A stretch of DNA of 64,000 nucleotides from Methanocatella intestini. Lineage in GTDB: Archaea; Methanobacteriota; Methanobacteria; Methanobacteriales; Methanobacteriaceae. The position numbers were made by a program, and so were the translations under genes. Shown here in pieces: positions 9,007 to 17,428 of this stretch. The first letter of the stretch is position 1, and each line of letters starts with the position of its first letter. Location of the stretch: the NCBI RefSeq assembly GCF_002252585.1, contig NZ_NQLD01000006.1; one strand, given 5' to 3'. The notes beneath the pieces were generated by a model, which saw only the letters and a list, made by a program, of their open reading frames with translations, ran no database searches and had not been told where the DNA came from.

Positions 9007-9138
9007 TTTTTTATTGTATTTAAACACCAATGATATATTTGGAAAAAGAAATAAAAAAAGAATTCCCTTTATTACAACACATATATTAAACTTAAACTCT
9101 AAAAATAAATAATAATATATTATCATGGATATGAAACA

Positions 9139-10509
9139 ATGAATGAAAATCTTGATTTATTTGAAAAAGTCATTAACAAAACCATTCCCAAAGTAGATTA
9201 TGTGGATATCCGGGCAGGAAACGGAAATAACACCTCCATAATCATGAAAGACGGAGAAGTACAGGAAATCAACACAGGAAACTCATTAGGCATAAGAATA
9301 AGAGTTTTAAATAATGGTGCATGGGGATTTGCTTATACAAATGATTTATCAAAATTAGATGAAATAGCACAAACTTCTATAAAGATATCAAACTCCCTCA
9401 AAGGAGATGAATCATTGTCTAAAGCAGATATAATTCAGGATAAAGTATCTACTGATGTTAAAATACCTTTCAGTGATGTTTCAATAGAAGAAAAAAAAGA
9501 AATAATGTCTGAAGCCAGCAAAGCTGCCAGTTTAAAAGAAGTAACCAGTACAACTGTTTCCTATTCCGATTCACAAAGCCAGGAAGTTATTCTAAGCAGT
9601 GAAGGTACAAATATTGAAATGAACATAAACAGAGTAGCTATGTTTTTAAATGCTGCTGCAAGTGACGGAACCATGATGCAAATCGGACACAACAGTATTG
9701 GTGGAGTAAAAGGCTTTGAAGCTATAAGTGACGAAGACATTGAAGCTTTTGGAAGAAAAATAGGTGAAAAGGCTGTAAGATTACTGAAAGCTGAAAGTGC
9801 ACCTTCAGGAAGATTTCCAATTATTGCTGATCCTAACTTAACTGGAGTATTTGTTCACGAAGCATTAGGTCATGCAGTAGAAGGGGATCTGATTTTGCAA
9901 AATGATTCAATTCTTAAAGATAAATTAGGAAGCAAAATAGGTTCAGATATAGTTAATATTTACGATGATGCAAGCTTAAAAGACGGATTCGGATATTATC
10001 CTTATGATGTGGAAGGAGTTAAAACCAAACCTAATCAGCTAGTAAAAGACGGTAAATTAATATCTCTTTTAAATTCAAGAGAAACCGCATCAAAATTAAA
10101 TATGGAATCTTCCGGAAATGCAAGATCAATAATAGCTGACAAACCAATTGTAAGAATGAGTAACACTTACTTAAAACCTGGAGAGATGTCTTTTGAAGAG
10201 CTGATAGAAGATATTCCTGACGGAATTTATCTTAAAGGCTCAAGAGGCGGACAAGTTGATACCGGAAAAGGAATATTCCAGTTCAATGCTGCAGAAGGAT
10301 TTAAAATAGAAAACGGAGAAATAACCACTCCGTTAAGAGACGTTTCATTATCAGGAAATATATTAGAAACCCTAAAAAATGTTGACGCTATCGGCAATGA
10401 CTTTGAACTAAGTGTTGGATTCTGTGGAAAAGACGGTCAGACTGCACCGGTAGGTGACGGCGGACCACATACAAGAATTTTAAATGCTTTAGTTGGCGGA
10501 AGTAGCTAA
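9139..10509 (+). CDS. tldD: TldD-family metalloprotease
   Basis: A 456-residue TldD/PmbA-family protein. The diagnostic zinc site is VFVHEALGHAVEGD (HEALGH at residues 240-245 with the downstream acid), and the C-terminal region includes SRGGQVDTGKG and GGPHTRI, as in TldD rather than its inactive partner TldE. TldD/TldE pairs act as narrow-channel proteases that trim unfolded peptides and mature some peptide products in bacteria; the archaeal role is less clear. No tldE partner is adjacent. The next gene, an AMMECR1 protein, starts 18 bases downstream and is probably co-transcribed. The ribosome-binding site is weak. Confidence 0.9.
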   Translation: MNENLDLFEKVINKTIPKVDYVDIRAGNGNNTSIIMKDGEVQEINTGNSLGIRIRVLNNGAWGFAYTNDLSKLDEIAQTSIKISNSLKGDESLSKADIIQDKVSTDVKIPFSDVSIEEKKEIMSEASKAASLKEVTSTTVSYSDSQSQEVILSSEGTNIEMNINRVAMFLNAAASDGTMMQIGHNSIGGVKGFEAISDEDIEAFGRKIGEKAVRLLKAESAPSGRFPIIADPNLTGVFVHEALGHAVEGDLILQNDSILKDKLGSKIGSDIVNIYDDASLKDGFGYYPYDVEGVKTKPNQLVKDGKLISLLNSRETASKLNMESSGNARSIIADKPIVRMSNTYLKPGEMSFEELIEDIPDGIYLKGSRGGQVDTGKGIFQFNAAEGFKIENGEITTPLRDVSLSGNILETLKNVDAIGNDFELSVGFCGKDGQTAPVGDGGPHTRILNALVGGSS

Positions 10510-10527
10510 TAAAGAGGTGTAATAAAA

Positions 10528-11085
10528 ATGATAAGCCAAGAACATGGAGAATATTTGTTAAATATAGCTAAAAAAGCGGTAAAAACTTATCTTGAAACCG
10601 GCGAACAAATTCTTGTTCCTGAAGACTGTCCTGAAGAACTTAAAGAAAAATTAGGTGTTTTTGTAACTTTAAACAAAAATAATCAGTTAAGAGGATGTAT
10701 CGGATATCCTGAACCTATTGAAAGTGCAATTCAGGCAACAATCAGTGTAGCAATTGCAGCAGCATCTGAGGACCCGAGATTTCCTCAGGTAATTCCTGAA
10801 GAATACGGTAATCTGGAATTTGAGGTTACAGTTTTAACAAAACCCCAATTAATGGAAATTGCACATCCAAGTGAATATCTAAACAATATCAAAATCGGCA
10901 AAGACGGATTAATGATTAAAAAAGGATATTCAAAAGGATTGCTGCTTCCTCAAGTAGCAACTGAAAATAACTTTGATGTAGAAACTTTTTTAGAACATAC
11001 ATGTATGAAAGCAGGAATTAGTGCAGACAGCTATTTAGATGAAAGCTGTGATGTATACACATTCCAGGGACAAATATTTAAATAA
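10528..11085 (+). CDS. AMMECR1 domain protein (TIGR00296)
   Basis: A 185-residue AMMECR1-family protein, conserved in archaea and eukaryotes. The signature LRGCIGYPEPIE is near residues 53-64, followed by ASEDPRFPQV and GLMIKKGYSKGLLLPQVA. The molecular function is unproven; the LRGCIG motif and fold suggest an enzymatic or binding role. A GAGGTG ribosome-binding site lies upstream. It follows tldD closely and is separated from the convergent helicase gene by a hairpin that probably ends both transcripts. Confidence 0.9.
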   Translation: MISQEHGEYLLNIAKKAVKTYLETGEQILVPEDCPEELKEKLGVFVTLNKNNQLRGCIGYPEPIESAIQATISVAIAAASEDPRFPQVIPEEYGNLEFEVTVLTKPQLMEIAHPSEYLNNIKIGKDGLMIKKGYSKGLLLPQVATENNFDVETFLEHTCMKAGISADSYLDESCDVYTFQGQIFK

Positions 11086-11114
11086 TAAAGTAACATTACT
11101 TATAGTGGTGACAA

Positions 11115-11150
11115 ATGGGATTTTCACTAAATTTTCTGAAAATATCCCAT
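11115..11150. terminator. Hairpin between convergent AMMECR1 and helicase genes
   Basis: The arm ATGGGATTTTC (11115-11125) pairs with GAAAATATCCCAT (11138-11150) apart from a 2-base bulge. The hairpin lies exactly between the two converging stop codons. Termination in both directions is inferred. Confidence 0.5.
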
Positions 11151-13726
11151 CAATCATCATTAAATAATAATTCCTTTTTCTTTCTGTCAAATTCATATTT
11201 AGTCAATAATCCTTTTTCATATAAATCAGCATATTTAAATAATAATTCATCATTTGATAAGTTAGTTGTTTTAATATAATCCGATGATTCGTTTACTGGA
11301 GATTTATCTAATTTTTTACTAGCTTCTGCAATTTTTTTATTAAACCAAGCAGGACTTGATTTAGTTTTACGGGCATTACTATTAAAATATTCCTTTGCAA
11401 CTTCTATTACTTTTTCGTATTGTTGCGTATCATAATATAATGAACATAATCTCTTATATGCAGTTAAATTTTTTGTAAACTCTTTTCTATCCCATAACTG
11501 CTCGAAAAAATACAATGCTTCTTTACTAGATCTGGCAGATTTATATTTAAGGCTTAACTCATGGTATTCAGATTTTATATCATATGCCTCCTGAGAAATA
11601 ATTTTTACCTTTCTTCCACCACTTTGAATTCTTGCTGCAATTGGAACAGGTTCATTTTGTTTGTCTTTATTTTTAAGGCCATGTTCATTAAAATAATCCA
11701 AACATACGTCAAAATTAGAAAAACTATGACCAGAGTACTTACATGCTTTTTTATATTTTGATTCAAACCACAATACCTGTGATTCATTACAAAATCGTCC
11801 ACTTTTAAAAAATTCTTCAACTGTGTTTATAACATTCAAATTATCTCTTTTCTTATAATATACTTCAACTAATTTTCTATACGGATAATAATCATTTAAA
11901 AAATACATATTAGTTATTAATTTTTTATAAAAATCTTCTGCTTCATCATACTTTCTTGATTTAAGGAGCTTATTTCCAAAATCCTTCTGATTAGCTTTAA
12001 TTTCAATACCTTTAGAATTATCAAAATCGCTTAAATCAATTAAATTAGCTTTAACATCTTCCTCCTCTACACTATCAAATTCCTTAAATCGGTTAAAATC
12101 ATCACTATAAATTAATTCTAAATTATTTTCATCTATTAATTCATCAATATATTCAGACTGATTATAATCTTCTGTAAATATATAAACTCCTTTTTTAGCA
12201 CGAGTAATAGCAACATAAAACAATCTACGTTCTTCTTCCAATTTTTTATCATAATCCCAATCCTGTATTAAATTCACGAAATATGGTGGATAAAATTTAT
12301 TAGGAAATCCCCAATCCCTATTAAAAACATTGATTAAAACTACATAATCTGCTTCAAGACCTTTTGCTTTATGAATTGTACGATATTCCACATTCTTTAT
12401 ACTTTCATAATCATTTGTTATTTGTTTATAACTACCTTTTGATTTTTTAACTAAGTCAGTATCAAATATAAACTTATCAATATCCCCATTATACCTGCCT
12501 AAAATGAATACCTTTTCATTATCTTTTGATAAATTATAAATGAGATTATAAATTGAATCTGAATCACTATCAAAAATTATTTTTACAGGTTTTTCAATAG
12601 ATTTATCTGATTTTAATGATTTTTTAAATTGTGACTCATTTTTCATTATAAAATTACCTGCAATGTCAATTAATTCCTGAGGATTTCTGTAAGTTTTTTC
12701 AATGAAAACCCTATTTGCATTTGGGAAATAATCACAAAAATCATTAAACAGAGTAATATCACTATCTCTGAAACCATAAATAGATTGCCAATCATCTCCA
12801 ACAACAACCAAATGAGCATTACAAGCTTGTTTGAGAGTTTTTATAAACTGAAAATTTTTATAAGAGATATCCTGATATTCATCAACAAAAATATATTTAA
12901 AATTATTGAATATTCCTTCCTTTTCAACCAAGTCAATTGCTTTGTTAATCATGTCATTAAAGTCAATTAAGTGATTTCTAAAAAGATAACCCTCATAAAA
13001 CCTAAAGACTGGTTCAACTATCTGAATAAAAGCCATATTATTTAAATAATTTTTATTAGTATAATATCCTCCACTATTATTTTCAAAGTCATGTTTACAT
13101 TTAGATTTAATCTTTTTAAAATCTGAAGCAACATATCCTTTACCTTTAAATAAATCAATGAAACTTTTAATTCTTGAAGAAATATTCGATTTTGAAATTA
13201 AATGATTAAATTTTTCAATTTCCCGATCCAACTCTATTAATTTAATCATATCATTAGAGTTAAGATTATTTTCACAATAAGTTGTTATATCATTTATTTG
13301 TTTATCTGATGCTGTTTTTAAATACTCCTCAAAAATCTTTTTAAAACCCTTACCATCATATACTTTTTTATCTCTATATTCATTGATTAACGACAGACCA
13401 AAAGAATGAATTGTACTTGTAGGAACCTCATAATTTAATTTTTCAATTAATTCTTCTACACAAGATTTTGAAAATGATAAAAATAAAATATCATCAGGAG
13501 AAATATTCTTCTTTTCAATTAAATATTCTGCTTTAGCAAGTAATGTATGAGTTTTACCAGTTCCTGCACCTGCAATAATTTCCAAATCACAATCATTCAA
13601 AATACAGGCAATTCTTTGTTGTTCATCTAATGATTTACCCTCAAAATTATCAAAAAAAGAAGCATTGTCTTTAAGTTCATTTTTTAATTCAATTGGTAAA
13701 TCTTCAATTTGATAATATTCTTTCAA
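11150..13726 (-). CDS. UvrD/Rep-type superfamily 1 helicase with C-terminal SHOCT domain
   Basis: An 858-residue 3'-5' helicase. Q-motif LDEQQ (33-37), Walker A AGAGTGKT (52-59), motif II VDEYQD (281-286), motif III GDDWQSIYGFR (310-320), motif IV TYRNP, motif V TIHKAKGLEADYVVL (450-464) and motif VI RRLFYVAITRA (500-510) are all intact, so it should be an active DNA translocase. Residues 520-820 are not part of the core; they have a helical, TPR-like look (paired YDEAEDFYKKL and YEKVIEVAKEYF segments). The last 30 residues (LFKYADLYEKGLLTKYEFDRKK) match a SHOCT domain. Start is TTG with AGGAGGAT upstream. The gene is isolated and flanked by convergent and divergent genes, so its role (repair or defence) is not shown by context. 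Confidence 0.88.
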   Translation of the reverse strand: MKEYYQIEDLPIELKNELKDNASFFDNFEGKSLDEQQRIACILNDCDLEIIAGAGTGKTHTLLAKAEYLIEKKNISPDDILFLSFSKSCVEELIEKLNYEVPTSTIHSFGLSLINEYRDKKVYDGKGFKKIFEEYLKTASDKQINDITTYCENNLNSNDMIKLIELDREIEKFNHLISKSNISSRIKSFIDLFKGKGYVASDFKKIKSKCKHDFENNSGGYYTNKNYLNNMAFIQIVEPVFRFYEGYLFRNHLIDFNDMINKAIDLVEKEGIFNNFKYIFVDEYQDISYKNFQFIKTLKQACNAHLVVVGDDWQSIYGFRDSDITLFNDFCDYFPNANRVFIEKTYRNPQELIDIAGNFIMKNESQFKKSLKSDKSIEKPVKIIFDSDSDSIYNLIYNLSKDNEKVFILGRYNGDIDKFIFDTDLVKKSKGSYKQITNDYESIKNVEYRTIHKAKGLEADYVVLINVFNRDWGFPNKFYPPYFVNLIQDWDYDKKLEEERRLFYVAITRAKKGVYIFTEDYNQSEYIDELIDENNLELIYSDDFNRFKEFDSVEEEDVKANLIDLSDFDNSKGIEIKANQKDFGNKLLKSRKYDEAEDFYKKLITNMYFLNDYYPYRKLVEVYYKKRDNLNVINTVEEFFKSGRFCNESQVLWFESKYKKACKYSGHSFSNFDVCLDYFNEHGLKNKDKQNEPVPIAARIQSGGRKVKIISQEAYDIKSEYHELSLKYKSARSSKEALYFFEQLWDRKEFTKNLTAYKRLCSLYYDTQQYEKVIEVAKEYFNSNARKTKSSPAWFNKKIAEASKKLDKSPVNESSDYIKTTNLSNDELLFKYADLYEKGLLTKYEFDRKKKELLFNDD

Positions 13727-13977
13727 TTCTTATCCTCCTTAATTAAAATAAATTAAATGTAAAAGATTCTCTTAAAAGTCCAAAAAACATTAACGGTTGT
13801 AAACAGCATTAACAAATTATTTTATGTATGTTTAAACTAATATCTTATAAATAATATTGAAACAACTTTTAATTAAACATTACCCATAAATTTAATTAAG
13901 CATCCTAGCTAAAGAATATTATATAAATATTGAAAGAGAAGCAGTATAAGTAACTGATATTTAAAGTGATAACAATG

Positions 13978-14985
13978 ATGATACCTACAATACCTACTCC
14001 TGATGAATTACTTGACAAAGGATTTAGCAGAGGGAAAAAACAGGCAGATTTAATGAGAACACAAAAAATACCTAAACATCTTAAAGGAAAAAGAATTGAA
14101 GAAAGAAGAGTTATAACTTCTTGTCAGGTAATCAAAGACAAATTAAAATCCATTTTAGATAGTGTTCCAGATATAGAAGACCTTCCCCCATTCTATCAGG
14201 ATTACATTGACATTACTGTTGGTGTAGATGATATGAAACAGGCTCTTGGAGGGCTTAACTGGGCTTATGGTATTTTAACACAACTTGAAAAAGAATATGG
14301 GAGCAAAATCAGAAAAAATCCATCAGAAAAAGCAACTACCCTTCAAAAACAAGCATATGGTAGAATTGCATCTGTTGTAAACAAAATCAAAAAGGATTTG
14401 GATTTCCTTGATTTTGCAAAAGCTAACTTAAGAAATATGCCTACAATTGACTTCAATGCAACAACAATTGTAATAGCAGGATTTCCAAATGTAGGAAAAT
14501 CCACACTTCTTAATCAGATTTCTGGAGCAGATCCCCAAATAGCCAATTATCCTTTTACAACTAAAGGTATTCAAATAGGACATGTGGAAAGACATTGGAA
14601 AAGTATTCAAATTATTGACACCCCAGGACTTTTAGACAGACCTGTTTTAGAAATGAATGATATTGAATTAAATGCAATAGTAGCTTTGGAACATTTGGCG
14701 GATGCTATTTTATTTATTTTTGATGCATCTGAAACCTGCGGATTTGGTCTGGAAAGTCAGTACAATTTATTAAAACAGATTGAAAAAATATTTGACAACA
14801 TTCCTGTAATCTACCTATTTAATAAAATGGATCTTATTGAAGACACCAGCTATGTGGAACAGTATGTTGATGAATTAGATAACTCCATTTTCATATCAGC
14901 TATTGAAGGAGAAGGTATTGATAAAATAAATAAAGTTTTAGACTCTGTTAAAAAAATAGAAAGAAATGAAGAAGAGGAATATTAA
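13978..14985 (+). CDS. NOG1-like GTP-binding protein
   Basis: A GTPase of the archaeal NOG1 group (Obg superfamily), about 336 residues. The helical N-terminal domain (IPTIPTPDELLDKGFSRG) is the NOG1 type. G1 is GFPNVGKST near residue 161, G3 DTPG, and G4 NKMD. In eukaryotes NOG1 acts in 60S ribosome assembly, so a role in large-subunit maturation is likely. A GTG at 13966 gives a longer reading, but it lies inside the AGTGAT ribosome-binding site. The ATG at 13978 (or 13975) is therefore the better start. Confidence 0.9.
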   Translation: MIPTIPTPDELLDKGFSRGKKQADLMRTQKIPKHLKGKRIEERRVITSCQVIKDKLKSILDSVPDIEDLPPFYQDYIDITVGVDDMKQALGGLNWAYGILTQLEKEYGSKIRKNPSEKATTLQKQAYGRIASVVNKIKKDLDFLDFAKANLRNMPTIDFNATTIVIAGFPNVGKSTLLNQISGADPQIANYPFTTKGIQIGHVERHWKSIQIIDTPGLLDRPVLEMNDIELNAIVALEHLADAILFIFDASETCGFGLESQYNLLKQIEKIFDNIPVIYLFNKMDLIEDTSYVEQYVDELDNSIFISAIEGEGIDKINKVLDSVKKIERNEEEEY

Positions 14986-15053
14986 AGATACCTTTATATA
15001 TTAAAAGTCCATAATAACAATTAAATTTAATTAAACATAATGGAGTCACAAAT

Positions 15054-15644
15054 ATGGTAGAGAAAGATATAATCGAAACCAAAATTAGCGAAGGCAAAGA
15101 AAAAGCTGAAGAAAAAATTGACGAACAAAAAGAAAAGGCTGAAGAAAAAATCAATTACCGCAAGGAAAAATTAAACGAAAAAAGGGAACAGACAAAAAAT
15201 ATGGCTGGAAAAATGACAGAAGATTTATCCAGAGGCTTTGATGATCTTCAAGAAGGTATTAAATCAATTCAAAAAATAATTGATCAGAAAATTGATGATT
15301 ATAAAAAAGCAACCATCCACAGCTTAGATGTTGATTTAATAGAAACTGAAGAAAAATACTACTTGAAAGTAGATGTTCCAGGTATTGAAAAAGAAGAAAT
15401 TGATATTGAAGCTGGAGACAAAGACATTTCAATTGTAGCTACTTTCAAACCATATATTGAAGAAATTGAAGAAGAAGATAAAACTGTTTTAATTTCAGAT
15501 ATAAAACAAGGAAGATGCAGCAAAAGCATCAGATTCAGCAACAATATTGAAATTGATAAAATCAGTGCAAAATTCAACAACGGAACAGTTTTAATAACTA
15601 TTCCTAAATTAAAAACACCAAAAAATAAAATTAATGTAGAATAA
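15054..15644 (+). CDS. Small heat-shock protein (Hsp20/alpha-crystallin) with long charged N-terminal helix
   Basis: A 196-residue ATP-independent chaperone. The alpha-crystallin domain occupies roughly residues 88-196 (VDVPGIEKEEIDIEAGD, later FNNGTVLITIPKLK). The first 85 residues are unusual: a highly charged Lys/Glu helix with a repeated unit (KEKAEEKIDEQ, then KEKAEEKINYR), likely a coiled coil. Most archaeal sHSPs are about 140-150 residues with a hydrophobic N-terminal arm, so this arm may change oligomer size or partners. It is preceded by GGAG and followed by a terminator hairpin, and so is probably transcribed alone. Confidence 0.9.
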   Translation: MVEKDIIETKISEGKEKAEEKIDEQKEKAEEKINYRKEKLNEKREQTKNMAGKMTEDLSRGFDDLQEGIKSIQKIIDQKIDDYKKATIHSLDVDLIETEEKYYLKVDVPGIEKEEIDIEAGDKDISIVATFKPYIEEIEEEDKTVLISDIKQGRCSKSIRFSNNIEIDKISAKFNNGTVLITIPKLKTPKNKINVE

Positions 15645-15653
15645 ATTTTCTAC
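15636..15653 (+). terminator. Hairpin plus T-run after the small heat-shock gene
   Basis: GTAGAA and TTCTAC pair around a 6-base loop overlapping the stop codon, followed by a T-rich run at 15656-15667. This is a typical terminator-like arrangement. Confidence 0.5.
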
Positions 15654-15679
15654 AACTTTCTTTTTTTAAATTAAAAAAA

Positions 15680-16687
15680 TTAATATCTGACTTTTCCTAT
15701 GTGTCTTGTAGCACCAGGGTCTTCACCATTAAAATGTGCCAAATAATAAACAAACCATTCCAAAGGAACTACAAATATTAATGGAGATAATAACGGATTG
15801 ATGTCTGCATAATCTTCCAAATTATAAACAATAGATTTTAATTCTAAATTTTTAGAAAAATCAATAGCTTTGTCAGTTATTTCATCTGATTCAAAACCTG
15901 AATGCAGAAAAATAATCGGAACATCTTTTTCTGCACGTTCTATTAAACCGTGCCTAAATTCCGCAGAATAAAGAGGACATGCATGTTTAATTGCTCCTTC
16001 CATAAGCATAGTCATAGCTAATTTAAAAGAAAGACCAAAGTTAGGTCCGCTACCTAAACAGTAGAATATATCTTCATCTTTAAACTCTTCAGCTAATTTT
16101 TTATTATCTTCTTCAGTTGTTTTTAATAATTCTTCAATAATATCCGGAATATGTTTCAAATCACCTAACAGTTCATCTGCCTTATCATAATCAGACCCTT
16201 TAAATAAAATCTGATAAAGACAAGCCAATTGAGTTACATATGTTTTAGTTCCAAGAATTGCTGTTTCTCTTTCACATTGTGTTATAATTGGAGTTTTAGC
16301 TTCTTTTATCATTGAACTATCAGGTTCATTAGAAATTGAAACAGTCTGAATTCCATATTCATTAGCTCTTTTAAGAGATGCCAAAGTATCTGCAGTTTCA
16401 CCGGATTGTGATGTGAAAATAGCTACTGAATTTTCCCCGTTGATTAATTTTTTATTGTAATAAAACTCATAGCCGGTAAATACTTCTACACTCATGTCAC
16501 AGGACATTCTTAATGCATCCCTAACACTGTAACATGTAGAAATAGAACTACCACAACCAATTAAATAAATTTTATCTGCTTTTGATACAGCTTCTGAAAC
16601 ACTGTCCATTTTAGACATTTCACTTGCAAATGTCTTTCTAAGTGAATCAGGTTGCTCCATCATTTCATCATACATTTTATAGTTCAT
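15680..16687 (-). CDS. Double-SIS sugar isomerase/deaminase-like protein
   Basis: A 335-residue protein with two SIS (phosphosugar-binding) domains, about residues 25-165 and 190-320. The first has IYLIGCGSSISTC and FTSQSGETADTL, the second YCLGSGPNFGLSFK and CPLYSAEFRHG. The layout matches the isomerase half of GlmS and related AgaS/FrlB-type enzymes, but there is no glutaminase domain. It could isomerise or deaminate an amino-sugar phosphate; the substrate is not identifiable. An AAGGAG ribosome-binding site precedes the ATG. It is divergent from the DUF447 gene. Confidence 0.85.
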   Translation of the reverse strand: MNYKMYDEMMEQPDSLRKTFASEMSKMDSVSEAVSKADKIYLIGCGSSISTCYSVRDALRMSCDMSVEVFTGYEFYYNKKLINGENSVAIFTSQSGETADTLASLKRANEYGIQTVSISNEPDSSMIKEAKTPIITQCERETAILGTKTYVTQLACLYQILFKGSDYDKADELLGDLKHIPDIIEELLKTTEEDNKKLAEEFKDEDIFYCLGSGPNFGLSFKLAMTMLMEGAIKHACPLYSAEFRHGLIERAEKDVPIIFLHSGFESDEITDKAIDFSKNLELKSIVYNLEDYADINPLLSPLIFVVPLEWFVYYLAHFNGEDPGATRHIGKVRY

Positions 16688-16801
16688 TGCTTAAACTCCT
16701 TAAAATTAATATATAATACTTATAATATTGTTTATTAACATATAAAAATGTTTTTTAAAAATCGATACTTTAATTAAGTAAATATTATTAAACTTATAAA
16801 T

Positions 16802-17428
16802 ATGGAAATAAATTTATCTTTAGTTGGAATGGAAAAAGGAAGACAATACGAAACAATAATAACTACAATAAGCCCTGAGGGCAAAAGAAATGCCGCCCCA
16901 ATTGGAGTTATCTGTACCGGCAAAGACAGCATAATATGTCGTATATTCAAAGAAAGCACCACTTTAGAAAACATTATTTCTCAAAAGGAATTTACTGTAA
17001 ATATTACTGAAAATCCACAACTTTTCACCCTTTCAACAATTGATAACCTTCCAGAAAATTATTTTGATGAAAACAATTCCATTAAAAATATTGAAAGCTA
17101 TTTCAAATGTGAAGTTACTGATTTAATAGAAGCTGTTAAAAGAAGCGATCCGATTAAAAGTAACTCAAAAGCTATTGTTATAAAAGCCAAAGTTACATCA
17201 CTTGTAATCAATAAAAATATAAAAGCTATCAACCGTGCCATGGGGCTGCTTATAGAAACTTTAGTTAATTTTACAAGAATAGATATGGTTGGTGATGAAC
17301 AAAAAGAATATTATCTTGGAAGATTTAGGGAAGCAAAAAGAGTAATCAATAAAGTCGGATCAAAAGAAGAACAAAAAGCAATCCATGAAATAAAAAAAGA
17401 ATTAATAAAAAAAGGGTATTCCCCCTAA
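16802..17428 (+). CDS. DUF447 family protein
   Basis: A 208-residue protein of the DUF447 family, found mostly in methanogens and related archaea. The N-terminal half (YETIITTISPEGKRNAAPIG) resembles an FMN-binding split barrel, and the C-terminal part is helical with RAMGLLIETLVNFTRIDMV. The biochemical role is not established. No ribosome-binding site is visible, so the mRNA may be leaderless. The 3' end overlaps the convergent adenine deaminase gene by 4 bases. Confidence 0.85.
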   Translation: MEINLSLVGMEKGRQYETIITTISPEGKRNAAPIGVICTGKDSIICRIFKESTTLENIISQKEFTVNITENPQLFTLSTIDNLPENYFDENNSIKNIESYFKCEVTDLIEAVKRSDPIKSNSKAIVIKAKVTSLVINKNIKAINRAMGLLIETLVNFTRIDMVGDEQKEYYLGRFREAKRVINKVGSKEEQKAIHEIKKELIKKGYSP

